This document shows positions 19,458-30,464 of a stretch of DNA of 64,000 nucleotides, one piece after another. Both the position numbers and the translations under genes were made by a program. The DNA is from Kappaphycus alvarezii (taxonomy: Eukaryota; Rhodophyta; Florideophyceae; Gigartinales; Solieriaceae): assembly GCA_002205965.3 (NCBI GenBank), contig NADL03000490.1:372001-436000 (forward strand), read 5' to 3'. Under the pieces are notes generated by a model, which was not told the DNA's origin, made no database searches, and was given only the letters and a program-made list of their open reading frames with translations. Position 1 is the first letter of the stretch, and each line of letters begins with the position of its first letter.

Positions 19458-20314
19458 GCGTTAGGATCCATGTCGGCATCGGGGGCGGGAATACAGTGCA
19501 CCGCGGTCATGATTAATCACCGAAAACAGAGAACATACCCCACCACCTGACGTCCAGACGGGGCTCTTGCTTGATCCCTCACTATAGCCTAGAAATCATG
19601 AAAAAAAGGTCGCTTTTTCTCTCCTCATATGAGAACAAATGCCCTCGACAAATGTCCTCATCCCATATGAGGACAATGGTCCAATAGACACTAGAGAGAG
19701 GGCTGAATGAAATATAGTCCGTGCTTATCTAGAATGCATTGCTGTACAACAATATTCATAGCATACGTGTATTCGCTGGATATCTGTTCCTCTATGCAGG
19801 ATCTGCAGTCTCACAACAGTACTGTGGCAGAACGTAGTCTAAGATCGCAACGTGTAACAGTCATTGGACCAGATTCACGACCGTACGATGTGAACGCGGA
19901 TCGAATTTATGAAGTTTGACATCGGAAGCCAAGTGTGGCAGACAAATGCAATTCGGAGTTCCCAAAGGGGCGCCAAAGTCGCATGCACAGACAGCGTAGG
20001 AGAACGAATGCTCTTGTATAAGTAGGGCAATGTGGACACTCACAGTGAGAGGAAAAGGGGGAGGCATCTTCAGAGTAAAGTGTTTCCGTCTACGACTAGG
20101 TTATCGTAGTGAGCAAGCTGTTTGTTTGCTGTTCGAAAGCAGTGACTGTTCTCTGCAAGACTAACGCCGGAGTGAGAGCGTTGGTGGTAACTATGCGACG
20201 TTACCTGTTGGGACTGTGCGTCCCTGTCATTTGGTTCCGTGGATGCAGTATTGGAGTATACTGTAACAGTACTGTACTGTACAGTTAGGTACATACTGTA
20301 CTGTACAGTCGCTC
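19458..20314. other. Spacer with transposon end and TACTGTAC cluster
   Basis: Holds the right end of the candidate composite element (to 19691), including CCTCATATGAGAAC and CATATGAGGAC palindromes, and, near 20250-20310, a dense run of TACTGTACTGTACAGT motifs. No gene seen. Confidence 0.5.
20240..20314. repeat. TACTGTAC palindrome cluster
   Basis: Contains GTATACTGTAACAGTACTG, ACTGTACTGTACAGT and ACATACTGTACTGTACAGT in about 70 bases, able to fold on itself repeatedly. The same pentamer array recurs at 51280-51310 as TACTGTACTGTACTGTACTG. It marks the 5' breakpoint of the RLE pseudogene. Confidence 0.7.
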
Positions 20315-22325
20315 CTTTCCAGCTGGCCAATGGCATACCATCCGGCCTCGATGCCATTGTGCATGACGCTAAGATAATTCCGTTTTTACTCGTTAGGATG
20401 ATTATGAGCGACGTGGGAACCACACGAACTATGTCATGGTCTCCGTTGACGCCAGAAACGCCTTCAAACCCTTCTCACCCCAGAAGATGCTCCATGCCCT
20501 GCAATCCCTCGCCCCCTCCCTGGCCAGGCTCGTTAACATGGTTTATGGCCGTGCTCCGCCCCTATCATCCTGCAATCCACAGCCCGTGTGTTCCTCCCAG
20601 TCAGGAAGGCTCCCAACAAGGGGAACCCGCCAGTATGCTACTGATCTCACTTGTCCGCAGCCAATCATCCGCGGAGTGTCGGCCGGGTGCGACCTCCTCC
20701 TCAACCGCTGGTATGCTGACGATGGAACCCTGATTGGCCGCATCCCGGAGGTGACGAAAGAACTGCACATCTGGCAGACGTTTGGACCCAAAGTCCAATT
20801 TCAGATCAATCCTGCAAATTCTCGTGCCCTCTGGCCTACGATATGCCCGACCAGCCTCAGTGCCGTTACCGCGGCCGTTCCCGTCTCAGTGGTTTCTGAC
20901 CCTGGTATTATGCTCCTCGGCGCTCCCCTGGGTTCCCCCGAGTGTATGTGCCAACAGCTCCAGTTATCCATCGAGAAATGCAGATCAGCCTGGTCTATTG
21001 GACACCGTCTCGGACGCGCGCACGCGATTTCACCGTTATCGTCCTTGTGCCCCTGTCTGCAGTGCCCGAACACATATTTAGGCTAACCCACCGGGACGTT
21101 CCCTTTCCCGTTGCTTTCCGCTTTGAAAAAGAACAGATGGGGGCTTACTCCTGCCTCAACAACGTCCCCCTCACCCCGACCGCATGCAATCAGATCCATC
21201 TCCCAATCCGGTTTGGCGGCCAGGGATTCCAACCACTCACACAAATAATCCATGCGTCTTGTGCTGCCAGCCTGATTGACTCTTCAGAGTTCAGAGCTGG
21301 TGCACCTGGGAACCGCTCTGTCGAATTCTACCGCCGCATCGCACGCATACCCCTGCGAAGATATGTCAACCTCCTGCCAGAACGCCTTCGCCCTCCTGGC
21401 TCTGGGTTTGGCATCCCAGATCTTGGTAATTTCGAGCCCGAGGTCTTGATCCAACCGCCCCTCCGCCTCTACACTCTCCTCGTGCAGCTGATCCAGTCGA
21501 CTGGCGCCCGCACCTTTTGGGAAGATAACCTTTGGACGCTTAACCTAACCCATCCGCCCACAGCGCAGCATCACTCCCGACTCCGCGCTCATGTTAGCAA
21601 CGACATCTGGTCTTTTATGCTTCGCCGACACCTGGACCTGCCCGTGTATGAGGATTCGGCCTCGCCGATCCAGTGCCACCATTGTCACGCTCAGGTGGAC
21701 CCTCGTGGCGACCATGCCGCTATTTGCAAGTCTGATTTTGGCGTTGTGCACCGCCACAACACCATCCGCGACATGTCCTGTAGACATGTATTCAAGCCCG
21801 CTGGTCTCGCGTGCCAACAGGAGGTCCCCTTTCTCCTCCGTGGTACTGCCCATCGCCCTGCTGATATCTTTGTTCAACCTCGTCGGCCAGTCCATGGTGC
21901 TCCTCCTGACAAACCGACAGCATCTGACACTACGATCCGCTGACCGTTCGTCCCTGGGTCAATAGGCTACGCAGCGAAGAAGTGTGCTGCGCTGCCGAAC
22001 TAGCTGATGCTGCCAAACTTCGATCACATGCCCGGATGGTGCGTGGCGCACTTCTCCTGCCCACCGACACGGATGCGTTCCCATCTGTCCGGTGGCATTT
22101 TGTCCCCCTTGCTTTTGGTACACTTCGAGCTCTGTCTACCCGTTCGCGACAAGTTATCGACGACTGAGCTCGACATATCGCGTTTCGGTCTGCGCGTCAA
22201 TTCAGTGATGCAGAGGGGCAAATATTGCAGTGCCTCAGTTATGCTGTTTGGTCGAGTAGTGTATTGCTACTGCTTTCTTTGCTTGCATGCCGTGTCACGG
22301 CGGGGTCTTTCTCAACCTGAGTAAC
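20315..22325 (+). pseudogene. RLE-type retroelement RT and endonuclease, frameshifted
   Basis: Plus-strand group A relative, 5'-truncated at the TACTGTAC cluster. In order: QLANGIPSGLDAIVHDA; MVSVDARNAFKPF (catalytic Asp); GSQQGEPAS (the GDP loop, in another frame); NRWYADDGTLIG; VSDPGIMLLGAPLGSPE; FGGQGFQPLTQI; a zinc motif CHHC with GDHAAIC; RHNTIRD; HRPADIFV; then AAELADAAKLRSHARM with FVPLAFGTLRAL. At least four frameshifts (near 20620, 20950, 21940 and 22160). All domains from RT to nuclease are represented, so only the N-terminus is missing. Confidence 0.75.
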
Positions 22326-22756
22326 CCGTAAACCTTCGTATGACATTGGTTGACGATGAATAGTAAGTGCGTAAAACGTTAGGTGCGGATGTTCCTAGCC
22401 GCTTTTTGACAGCGGCCAATCGCGCAGCATCATCCTTGAGAACCACAGTTTGTCAGTTTGTCATACTGTACTGTAAAACATAGTATCTCTTTTCTTGAGC
22501 AGAATTGCATACTGTGCTAACCGTGCTCCTGCATGCAAAATAAATTTAACAATTTTAGCGGAGGGTAATTCCGAGATTACATTTAAATGTTTTAATTGGT
22601 GATTGACGCAACAGGGCTCAGGAATTCCAGGCATACCGTACAGCTGGGAAAATTATTTTCAGTCTCACGACATCAAAGAGGGACTGGGATGTTGTACCGT
22701 ACATATTTGGTCCAATGCTACGTCGCCGTATCCACTGCCTCATGACTTTGCCTCAT

Positions 22757-22862
22757 TTTCAGACTTTCTAATACACAGACCTGCCCCCCCCTAGTCTCGC
22801 AAAATAGCCGTCCTACGTACATCCCTAATCAGGAAAGCACCCCTCCCTATTCCCCCCCTTAT
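22757..22862. repeat. ACCTGCCCC / AAAATAGC repeat, copy 1
   Basis: CAGACTTTCTAATACACAGA is followed by CCTGCCCCCCCC, TCTCGCAAAATAGCCGTCC and a pyrimidine run. It aligns with 23283-23400 (CAGACTCTCCAATACAGAGA, TCTCGGAAAATAGCAGTCC) and more weakly with 43885-43980. Confidence 0.6.
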
Positions 22863-23282
22863 ATTCACTTGTGTACCATCTGTATCCAAATGGTATGAGT
22901 TAAATTTTTGCCTACTTTGAGACCTACGGTTAGAGCTAAGTTGGGGGTAGATGCATCTCAACCTTCTTTTATTGCTACAATATAGCTGCACGCAGCGTTA
23001 TTGAAAGACTTCGATCCAAGTTTAACTCTAGTCTTGGGTCTAAAAAGAGAATCTGACTCAAGGACTTACTATTTCAACCTGATGTTGCCGACTTCAAAGT
23101 TGAAACCTTGAAAATTGGGTACAAGTTCCACTCCCCTCCAGCTAGAAAAATGTAACGGTTCGTCGATTTCTTGGCCAGCATTGCTAACGCAGCAACCCAA
23201 AAAGCCGCACTGCTGTGCTGTATATACCATTTTAGCAGGGTTTGGTATGATGGTATTGCAACACACTAATGTGACTCTACCT

Positions 23283-23400
23283 CCTTTTCAGACTCTCCAA
23301 TACAGAGAGACCTGCCCCCTACCTAATCTCGGAAAATAGCAGTCCTACATCTTTAATCGGTTATGCATCCTAAATTCGACCCCCCTATTGTAATCTATTG
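23283..23400. repeat. ACCTGCCCC / AAAATAGC repeat, copy 2
   Basis: Second copy of the same unit about 520 bp downstream and in the same orientation, so the pair could bound a small element or be a local duplication. Confidence 0.6.
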
Positions 23401-23564
23401 TAAGAAGGGTACAATGAATTACACTAGTTGGTCTATGAAATTGTATCGCAGTACCCCACAGTTCTGCAACGAAATAGAATATATAGAGTCCTTTATGGAA
23501 CAAGGGATCTTTCTGTGATGTGTCGCATTCAGCCTACTGTACTTCATTGAGCACTTGGGGATAT

Positions 23565-23630
23565 TCCGGGCCACAACCGACCATATCTTTCAAATATTAA
23601 ATTACCCCACCCTTCCCCCTTGAGCATGTT
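23565..23630. repeat. GATATTCCGGGCC dispersed repeat, copy 2
   Basis: GGGGATATTCCGGGCCACA, then ACCGACCATATCTTTCAAAT, ATTAAATTACCCCACCC and a C/T run. Best-preserved copy of the family. Confidence 0.65.
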
Positions 23631-24226
23631 GCATCTCAACAATCGAAAAGAGGTAATAAGGAACCTCGATGCATTTCTTGTTAATCCCTGTGGATGCACC
23701 AGAAGAGCTGGTAGCTCTACTTACCATAACCTCAAAAGCTCTGTATTGAGGGGCTACATGGGTATGCATGCAATGTAAGTGCTCTCTTGTAGTTAAGTAC
23801 TACATGTGGGAACTGGCATGGTGGCTTTTCATCAAGAGATGGCAGCATTTCAACTGCTTATTACGAACTGTGACAAAAGCATCGAAGATGCCGCTTCAAG
23901 ACAGGCTGAGATAACGTCCTAGTTAATTTCGTTTATGAGAAAAATCTCACGCGAATTCAAACAAACTTCTGCACTGATGTGTACTGTACGGATATTCTCG
24001 CTTCCAGCACGGCTGCACTTTCCTGTAAAAATGGTATGTATTATGCGACGGACTTGCTTTGCAACTCGAATGCAGCTGGAGCCCATCTTTGTCATCATCT
24101 CCCCCAATCTTCTCCAAGTTAGCACATGAAAAATGTCAGCCGAAGATTGTTTCAATCAACCCATTAAACTGTTTCACAAGTTCCCTTCGAAAAGGCGAGA
24201 CTTTCTTGATCTCCGTCCTCAGCGAC

Positions 24227-25377
24227 TCACGCACACTGTAGCTCATTGCACCACAAATCAATTCGTTGGCAGTTCCTGCCCAGACATGACATTCCTGTCA
24301 AATACTCGTTCCCTGAGCACCACATAACACCGCTACCTCCAGGATCACTGTAGTATGTGATATCACCTATCTCAATATCAGAGCCCACACTCTCACACCC
24401 CAATCTAATCCATCTACAATAGGGACCATCACACTCCATTTGACTCACAACCATACCTTCTGGGCATCCACGACCGTCACCGGATGTAAACCAATCGGTC
24501 CAGTATTCAACACTCCCCAACATATCCACTCCCCAACATACACCAATTGTTTCTGTTCGCAGTTCCTACCAGAGCAACTCACACCACAAACTGGACCTGG
24601 TACTACCTCTGAAATGTCGCTTGGTCCAAATCTACCACTTCGCTCGGTGTAAAAGCCTGGATTCAACAAATTTCTGCAGAGTGGTGATCCGCGACCGCGC
24701 CCAGCCCCTGAACCCCCGGTTGCAACGATGAAGCTCCGTTGTCTACTAGAACAAGGACACAAATCAAGAATATTTCGTCACAGTCCACCCCAATGCACTC
24801 CATGCCCCACAAGTAGTACGTATCGTCACATTCCCGACTCTCATCAGCGAATTGCCTGACCACTCTTTCCGCACCTCTGCCCCCCTCTGTTGAGGTCTCC
24901 ACCGCACCAATGCGACGTGCGCCTACTCTTGGTGGGGCCAAGGGTTTCTTATTCACCCGAACTCTTTTTCTGAGATTGGTATTGATTTTCAAATTATTAG
25001 CCACTCGCCGACAAAAGCCTGTCATGGCGGCACAGTTCCGACTACACCGAACCTCACTCATGAGTTGACTTGAACCGCATCTAAGGACATTAGCGCCACC
25101 GTTACCTATGGTTGCTCCTTGGATGCGGGCTCCCCTGAGCAGGGAGTAGCATTGGAAGTGACAGGGGAAAGCAGAAACTTGCGATTACAGTTATCCTCGC
25201 ACCGCATGCCACAAACGACAGTATCAAGTTGGCCCGAGGAATCATCCGAACCAAAAGGATCCGAACGGTCGAGAACGAGGCCCAACGACTGAAAGGAACA
25301 AGTTGTGCCGAGGTCAGACGAATGACTACGAAGGTGGAGAGAAGAGCAAGGGGAAAACGGAATTGTAGGGGAGCCAT
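24227..25377 (-). pseudogene. Secreted cysteine-rich repeat protein, frameshifted (paralogue 1)
   Basis: ATG 25377 starts MAPLQFRFPLALLSTF and a hydrophobic stretch ending LTSAQLVPFS, a clear signal peptide with likely cleavage after TSA. The mature part is built of units with C-X3/4-C-X4/6-L/I-X-C spacing: VCGMRCEDNC, VRCSRNCAAM, MECIGVDCDEIFLIC, VCGVSCSGRNC, MECDGPYCRWIRLGC and MSCLGRNCQRIDLWC. It also contains WTDWFTSGDGRGCPEGMVVS, shared with paralogue 2. Frameshifts near 25285, 25130 and 24670 break the frame relative to the paralogue. Probable role is extracellular or cell-wall, but function is unknown. Small introns were considered; single-base indels fit better. Confidence 0.65.
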
Positions 25378-25490
25378 TGCCGGTGGAGAGAGCAGTGGTG
25401 AGTTGACAGTGGAATGGAGGAAAGAATGGGTCGAGTGTGATAAGGATTCTTCGCGGGACAAATGACGTCTGCGAGGAGAAGTGGAATTGG

Positions 25491-25497
25491 ATTTATA
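25491..25497 (-). promoter_or_regulatory. TATA box of cysteine-rich paralogue 1
   Basis: CCTATAAATCC on the minus strand, 114 bases upstream of the ATG at 25377. The paralogue at 50063 has TATAAATCC at exactly the same distance, so both box and start codon are probably genuine. Confidence 0.65.
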
Positions 25498-26020
25498 GGG
25501 TATGGGTAGTAAGACTGTGAAGAGGAAGAGAACTATAGATTGAGTGATAGGGACACAATCAATTTCAATGAGTAAGTAAAGTCAAGCAAAGCAAGGCAAT
25601 ATTTCTGCTAAGATTGCTGGCAAGATTCTGATGACTGCGTGAGATGCCGTTGTGATGCAGCTGGCGCCAGTTTTCCAGACGGATGATTTGGAGGGATGGG
25701 AGCATGGCTTTAGGCAGCGAAATGCCTTAGTTACTGGGCTGTGTAGTGAAACAATTGATTATATTGGTGATCACAGGTTGGTCGGATGTACGATGTTTGA
25801 CAGATAACAATGAGGGTCGATACTTTAGGTTTCGCGTTAGCGGATAGAGCTGCCTGCCTGATTCTGAAACGGCCTGTTGAGCATTTGGAATGACTGTGGA
25901 GGAGGTTATCTTTAGAAGCAATCTCAAGAGTTGACGGGTTAAGGAGGAGGATAGCTTTCAAACAAGACCGTCGGCGATAATAAAGCAGTGCAAGAACGAC
26001 CGAATGTAACAAAAGGTAGC

Positions 26021-29000
26021 TATAGTTTTAATTTATGAATATTAATTTTAATTTTGAAGTACATTGTTGGATGACAAGGAAAAGCCGTAGTCTTTTATGA
26101 CCAACTGTATGTATTGTATCGCCTCCTTCCCTTTTGCAATTATTGTTTTAAGAGTCGATAACTTAATTGGTAAATATCTTTGGTTCAACTGTGTCTGCGT
26201 GGTACATTGGCTGGTCCGACTATTGGGCTAAGAGCTAATCTTGCATTCCTGCATTATACGGTACTACTGTATACTGTACGTTACTACGGTCAGCGATGCA
26301 ATTCTATCGCTGAAAAGTAATTTCTTCACAGGCCGCTCGGTAGTACCGTAGAGAATACATGATTCCGTAATGCAACGACCTCTTCTGCACCATCAAATAA
26401 AAGTAATTATTGCACAGAGCTGTACATATATTACTGGTTCATAACGGTTAACGCTGCATATCTCGACAGGTTAAATGTAAACATAACATGTTTTTTCGCA
26501 CAGTGATTTCATTTGCAGTCCACTTAAAAGCTCAATTGCTTGCAGGATCTGCCAGTAACCTCACAGTTTGAAAACATGACTTATCAAAGCATCCATACAA
26601 ATTCATCGTACCTCTTCTGTCTGTTGACAAAGCAGCAAAGTACTCCGTCACCACACTAGCATCCTGCTGTGGACAACAGGCATGAGGTAACAAGTTCGTT
26701 ACCAGCGAGCGTTTCATCCCTTGCATTCGAGACTACAGCGCAGTAACTCAACGGATGGGGAGTTTGTAAAACAATAGTCAGCGCAAAATCTTGCCTACGG
26801 TACACCATCACATTTTCAATTCTGTACTGAACCAGTTTCGCGACTCACGCGAGCTCATCATGGAAAGGGCTGCAACAAAGTCCTGCTGCTCGTAGTTATT
26901 TTGACTTTATCAACCCTCCGTCAGACCACTACCCGCACACCATTTCTTTCAATCTTATCTGACAGGCACTTGCCGTAAACGGACCAGAGGTATGCCATCA
27001 TGCTCTAAGTAGTTGCGACCGTTTGCATGTAGCGCTGACTATAGCACCTCCTCCATTCCTCGACCGCGCAATCTAGGGCATGGGTGCGCCATTTATCAGC
27101 GAGATCCATTTTTTTATGCTGCCGATTGCCGCATTACATTCCAAAGTACTCTGTCTTCTCCCGTTCACGTCGCATTTCAGAAAAAAAACCAAAACTCAAG
27201 TCTTGCATTTAAGTCTCCAACACTACAGTACACACAAACTAAATATTTTGAAATGAGACCGGTTTCAGATGGGATCATCTTTTTCAATCTCTCCACCTGA
27301 AACAACTTCCATATTCGATCTGTAAAATTGGAATCTAAACCGCGTTTATCGTCATCTTTTGATCGCCCCGTCATGTTGCGCCTTAGTGCCTCCTCATCAG
27401 GCCGGCTCTGAGACTGTCTCGATACCTCGCCGGCAGTAAAGAGTACTGATAAGTCCTACTGTACAAAGTTCAGCAGAGAAAGACGACAGGCCTCTTATCT
27501 TTGTATTCTATTCTGGGTTTGTGGAATTACAAAGGCTAGCTTTGCACAGAAATACAACTCAATTTAATGCCACAGTGTCGCCCATTTCCATCTCCGTTTA
27601 GAATACAAAATGCGCACTTTGCAAAAGTCTTTTGAAACGCTGTACAGCACAGCTACTGTGTGCCGTGCCTGCGTCAGGGTCACTGTTGACGTCAACATCA
27701 ACTGGGTAAGAGGCAATCACCACCTCAGCCATTGCTTCTCAGTGGCAGGAGATATGCAACGCAAAGTACCATCCCTGGACAACTGTTGGGACCCTCCTCA
27801 CTCTTATCGATCAGCTTAAACTGCAACTGAATAGCGGTAACGTAAATACAGTACGTACTGCGCTAGCATCAACACCTTTTGAGTCCATCGCTTACGCAAA
27901 TGTTATTTTGGCAGTATCAACACCAAAATCAAAAAGACCATGCTCACAGATGCTTTTAGTCCTACACGTAATGAAAAGCCATTTTGTCTGGAAACGACCT
28001 CTACACAGTTGTCTACGATCAGCGGTAGTCTCCACTCCCAAGTGCCAATCTTGAAGTACCTGGAACTAGAAAATTACTATAATCATTTTAGCCGCTCTTG
28101 CTGCAAAAATATTCGCTACATCCCCCCATGATCCACATGTCGACAAGCCGACATGCATGAAAAGGGATTCGCGCCTAGCGACTTTCAAGAGCTCGAAAGC
28201 AAGTGGGTGGCATCTATCTGAAAGGGGAAAACGGGGGATTCATTTACTGTAATGGATACGTTAGCTAAAGGCCACAGAGTAGCTGTCAAGGCCATCCGAA
28301 CACTTGTTCTAGCTGAAGTAGTAACATTAAAAGAACATATGTCAACATATAGAACCATTCTTCACACGGAACTCGGAGACACGTCGCTAAACAGAAACAT
28401 GGAAGGCAATATAAGACAACAATGAGATTTTAAGAGGCGATTCTTATTCTTGGACTGGGCAAAACAGCTTTCTAAAATTTCAGCAGAGAAAAGGGGAAAC
28501 TGGATCATTATGTTTATCAAACTAAGATAGGCAAGGAGTCATTTTTGTACAAGCAAAATTGCACGAGAAGAAGACCACGAAGAAAGAGAAAAAGAGCGGG
28601 TGGATAGACGCATGGTGGAGATAGGCTTGCTCTGGAACAGTCGAAAAAGGATCATGGTGATATGGTGGGCAGTCTCTATAGGGAAGAGAGCGTAAAAGCA
28701 AATATTGCAGCTCCCCCTTTACGGTATCGGGATGTCATTTTGAGTGGGTTGTGGTTGTGTAGAGTACCTCGGGATAGATTCGAATATGTTTTCCAAAAAT
28801 AAAACATCGAGACCTTCCCCCATTTAAAAATTACTTTATTTTCCAAATATTAAACTACCCGAACTTGCCCCAATTATTGCATTGAACGCCTATCAAAGAA
28901 TGGAGCCAATAACCCTAGTAGGAAGATGCCGAATAACAGGTTAGAACAAGGAGATTCTGCCCGCATTTTGATGCGGTTTTGGAGGAAAATTTAAGTTGCT

Positions 29001-29600
29001 CCACTTGAAGCGGGTCCATCTTCCAAGAGTAAAACATCCAAACCTTTCCCCTTTGAAGCAGAAGGGTGGACTTCCTCACGTTCAGGTCAGCTTTTAGAAA
29101 TAAGGAATTGCTAAAATAACTTTTGGCACAGGAAAGGAAGAGGATCATGATGACTTTCGGGAGCGAGGAGATGAGAAAAAGAGTAGAAATACAGTGTGGT
29201 GAGGTAGCTCTTTACAATTCAAAGCTCATTTATCAGCAAGTTCATCTTCACTGGGGCCATCGACATATTGAAATATCGAGGGTAGTTTGGGTGGGCTTAT
29301 TTGCTGTTGAACTATCGCACTTGATTATTACGATAAAGAACGTCAACATACTAGTATTGAACGTCAACATACTAGTGTTGCAGGCGAAGAAAGGGGGATT
29401 CAAGAAAAATCCCCCACGAAACTCTGTCAACGTGGCTGCTCTCAATTGGACCTCTAGAGCCAGATTTTCAAATTGCAGCATTTCACAATCTGGGACCGCG
29501 CAATCAAACGAAAACTGTAGTCTACTACATTCCCGAGAAGAGTACAGTATTGTGCAACTCAAGCAGTAATAAATTGACTCGTGAAACAGAAATCGAATTA
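26021..29600. other. Gene-poor DNA
   Basis: No recognised protein. Contains a GGGGAAAACGGGGGATTCATT motif (28228), repeat-like CCAAATATTAAACTACCC (28848) and CCAAACCTTTCCCC (29040) segments, and a 21-bp tandem duplication at 29339-29381. The 148-codon ORF at 29123 has no domain. Confidence 0.45.
29339..29381 (+). repeat. 21-bp tandem duplication
   Basis: GAACGTCAACATACTAGTATT is followed at once by the same 21 bases with one change (GTGTT at the end). It lies in a chance ORF and is probably a simple slippage product. Confidence 0.8.
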
Positions 29601-30041
29601 GTGTCTATTGAGCCGTTGTCCTCATACAAGGACTACTTTTAACACTTCTTTTTCAATACAAAATTACTTTACCTCAGCGCATTTCTTGTCCCCCCGCATT
29701 AGTTCATGAGTGTAGATGGCCGATCAAAACAAACTTTTCAAGATTGTTGTCCTCGGATAAGGCTAGAGCAATTTTCCCTCGCCAGATTCCGCTCTTCGCA
29801 AGAAGTTGCGAAAACGACTTCATTTTGGAAGGAAATATAGTTCTTACCGTGGAGGGGGTTCGGAAACAAATGCTCATGTACAGTAAGAATTACTGCACTG
29901 TAACTTAACATCAAAAACCTTTTTTTGCAGTAAAAATTTCGGGCTTCCAGGAAATTTACTTTTCCAAAATGTAACGAAAACTGTCCTCATATGAGGACAA
30001 AGTGTGCCTCGTATGAGGACAGTGCTATGACGGATAGACAC
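29601..30041 (+). mobile_element. 441-bp MITE, copy 1
   Basis: Starts GTGTCTATTGAGCC and ends ATAGACAC, an 8-bp terminal inverted repeat, flanked by TA on both sides (29599-29600 and 30042-30043) as a target duplication. A subterminal palindrome GTCCTCATATGAGGAC lies at 29983-29998. It is present in inverted orientation at 48147-48587 with the same length. No ORF, so non-autonomous. The TA target suggests a Tc1/mariner-like transposase. Confidence 0.85.
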
Positions 30042-30194
30042 TAGGAAAAACGTTGAGCCATGATGATTTTCAGCTTTTTGCAACAAATGAAGTACTAAGC
30101 ATAGGAATTTTATTACAATAGGTAGATCCAAAAAAATAAATCGGAGGATGAGCAGCCGGGGAGTGCGCGAAAGAAGACGAACCGCAGCTCGCAC

Positions 30195-30464
30195 ATGGAC
30201 GACGTAGGTGAAATGGAAGCTTTCAGAGCTAATCTGCGTGAACCTGATATTGCAATCATGGAATTGGACCTAGAACGGCTTATATTAAATCGCGGGCGTT
30301 ATGAATCAGAGTGCGAAGAGCGCGAGCGCGATTTTCAGCAGCGAAGGGAAGAGCTATTGGCCGCGCCGAAGTTGGAACTAGAGAAGTTCAAGCTGATGAT
30401 GGACAACTTGAGGAACAAGCATAACTGCCATTTTGGCCTTCTTAGCGACCACGTTACGGAATAG
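30195..30464 (+). CDS. Small acidic/basic coiled-coil protein, unrecognised
   Basis: 90 codons from ATG 30195. Residues 25-75 are rich in Glu, Arg and Leu (ESECEERERDFQQRREELL, LELEKFKLMMDNLRNK) and predict a strong coiled coil. Such tails occur in the Myb/SANT-like accessory proteins of Harbinger transposons, but no Myb part is visible upstream. It could equally be the end of a decayed host gene. No promoter evidence. Confidence 0.35.
   Translation: MDDVGEMEAFRANLREPDIAIMELDLERLILNRGRYESECEERERDFQQRREELLAAPKLELEKFKLMMDNLRNKHNCHFGLLSDHVTE

Larger units (their letters stand above)
6485..19691. mobile_element. Candidate 13.2-kb composite DNA transposon with nested retroelements
   Basis: The left end starts GAGTCTATC after a TA (6483-6484), followed by GGCACTGTCCTCATATGAGG. 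The right end finishes CCAATAGACAC followed by TA (19692-19693), preceded by a CATATGAGGACA palindrome half. These are the two distinct ends of the 441-bp MITE seen at 29601-30041 and 48147-48587, in the correct relative orientation and both next to TA. Inside are a PiggyBac-like transposase, RLE retroelement pieces and a copia element. The alternative is two unrelated end fragments 13 kb apart. Confidence 0.35.
22326..24226. other. Gene-poor DNA with dispersed repeats
   Basis: No coding region. Contains two copies of a CAGAC-TCT/TTC, ACCTGCCCCC, TCTCG-AAAATAGC-GTCCTAC repeat (about 22757-22860 and 23283-23400; a third at 43885-43980) and copy 2 of the GATATTCCGGGCC repeat (23565-23630). Confidence 0.5.
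24227..26020 (-). repeat. Segmental duplication, copy 1 (cysteine-rich gene and upstream region)
   Basis: Similarity to 48911-50715 covers the gene and at least 500 bases upstream, including GGGACACAATCAATTTCAA and GCAGCGAAATGC blocks. Same orientation, about 24.7 kb apart. Similarity begins close to the stop codon and fades beyond about 26000. Confidence 0.65.

Noticed and set aside
29123-29569. Plus-strand ORF of 148 aa
   Set aside because: Length comes partly from a 21-bp in-frame tandem repeat; composition is not protein-like and no motif is seen.
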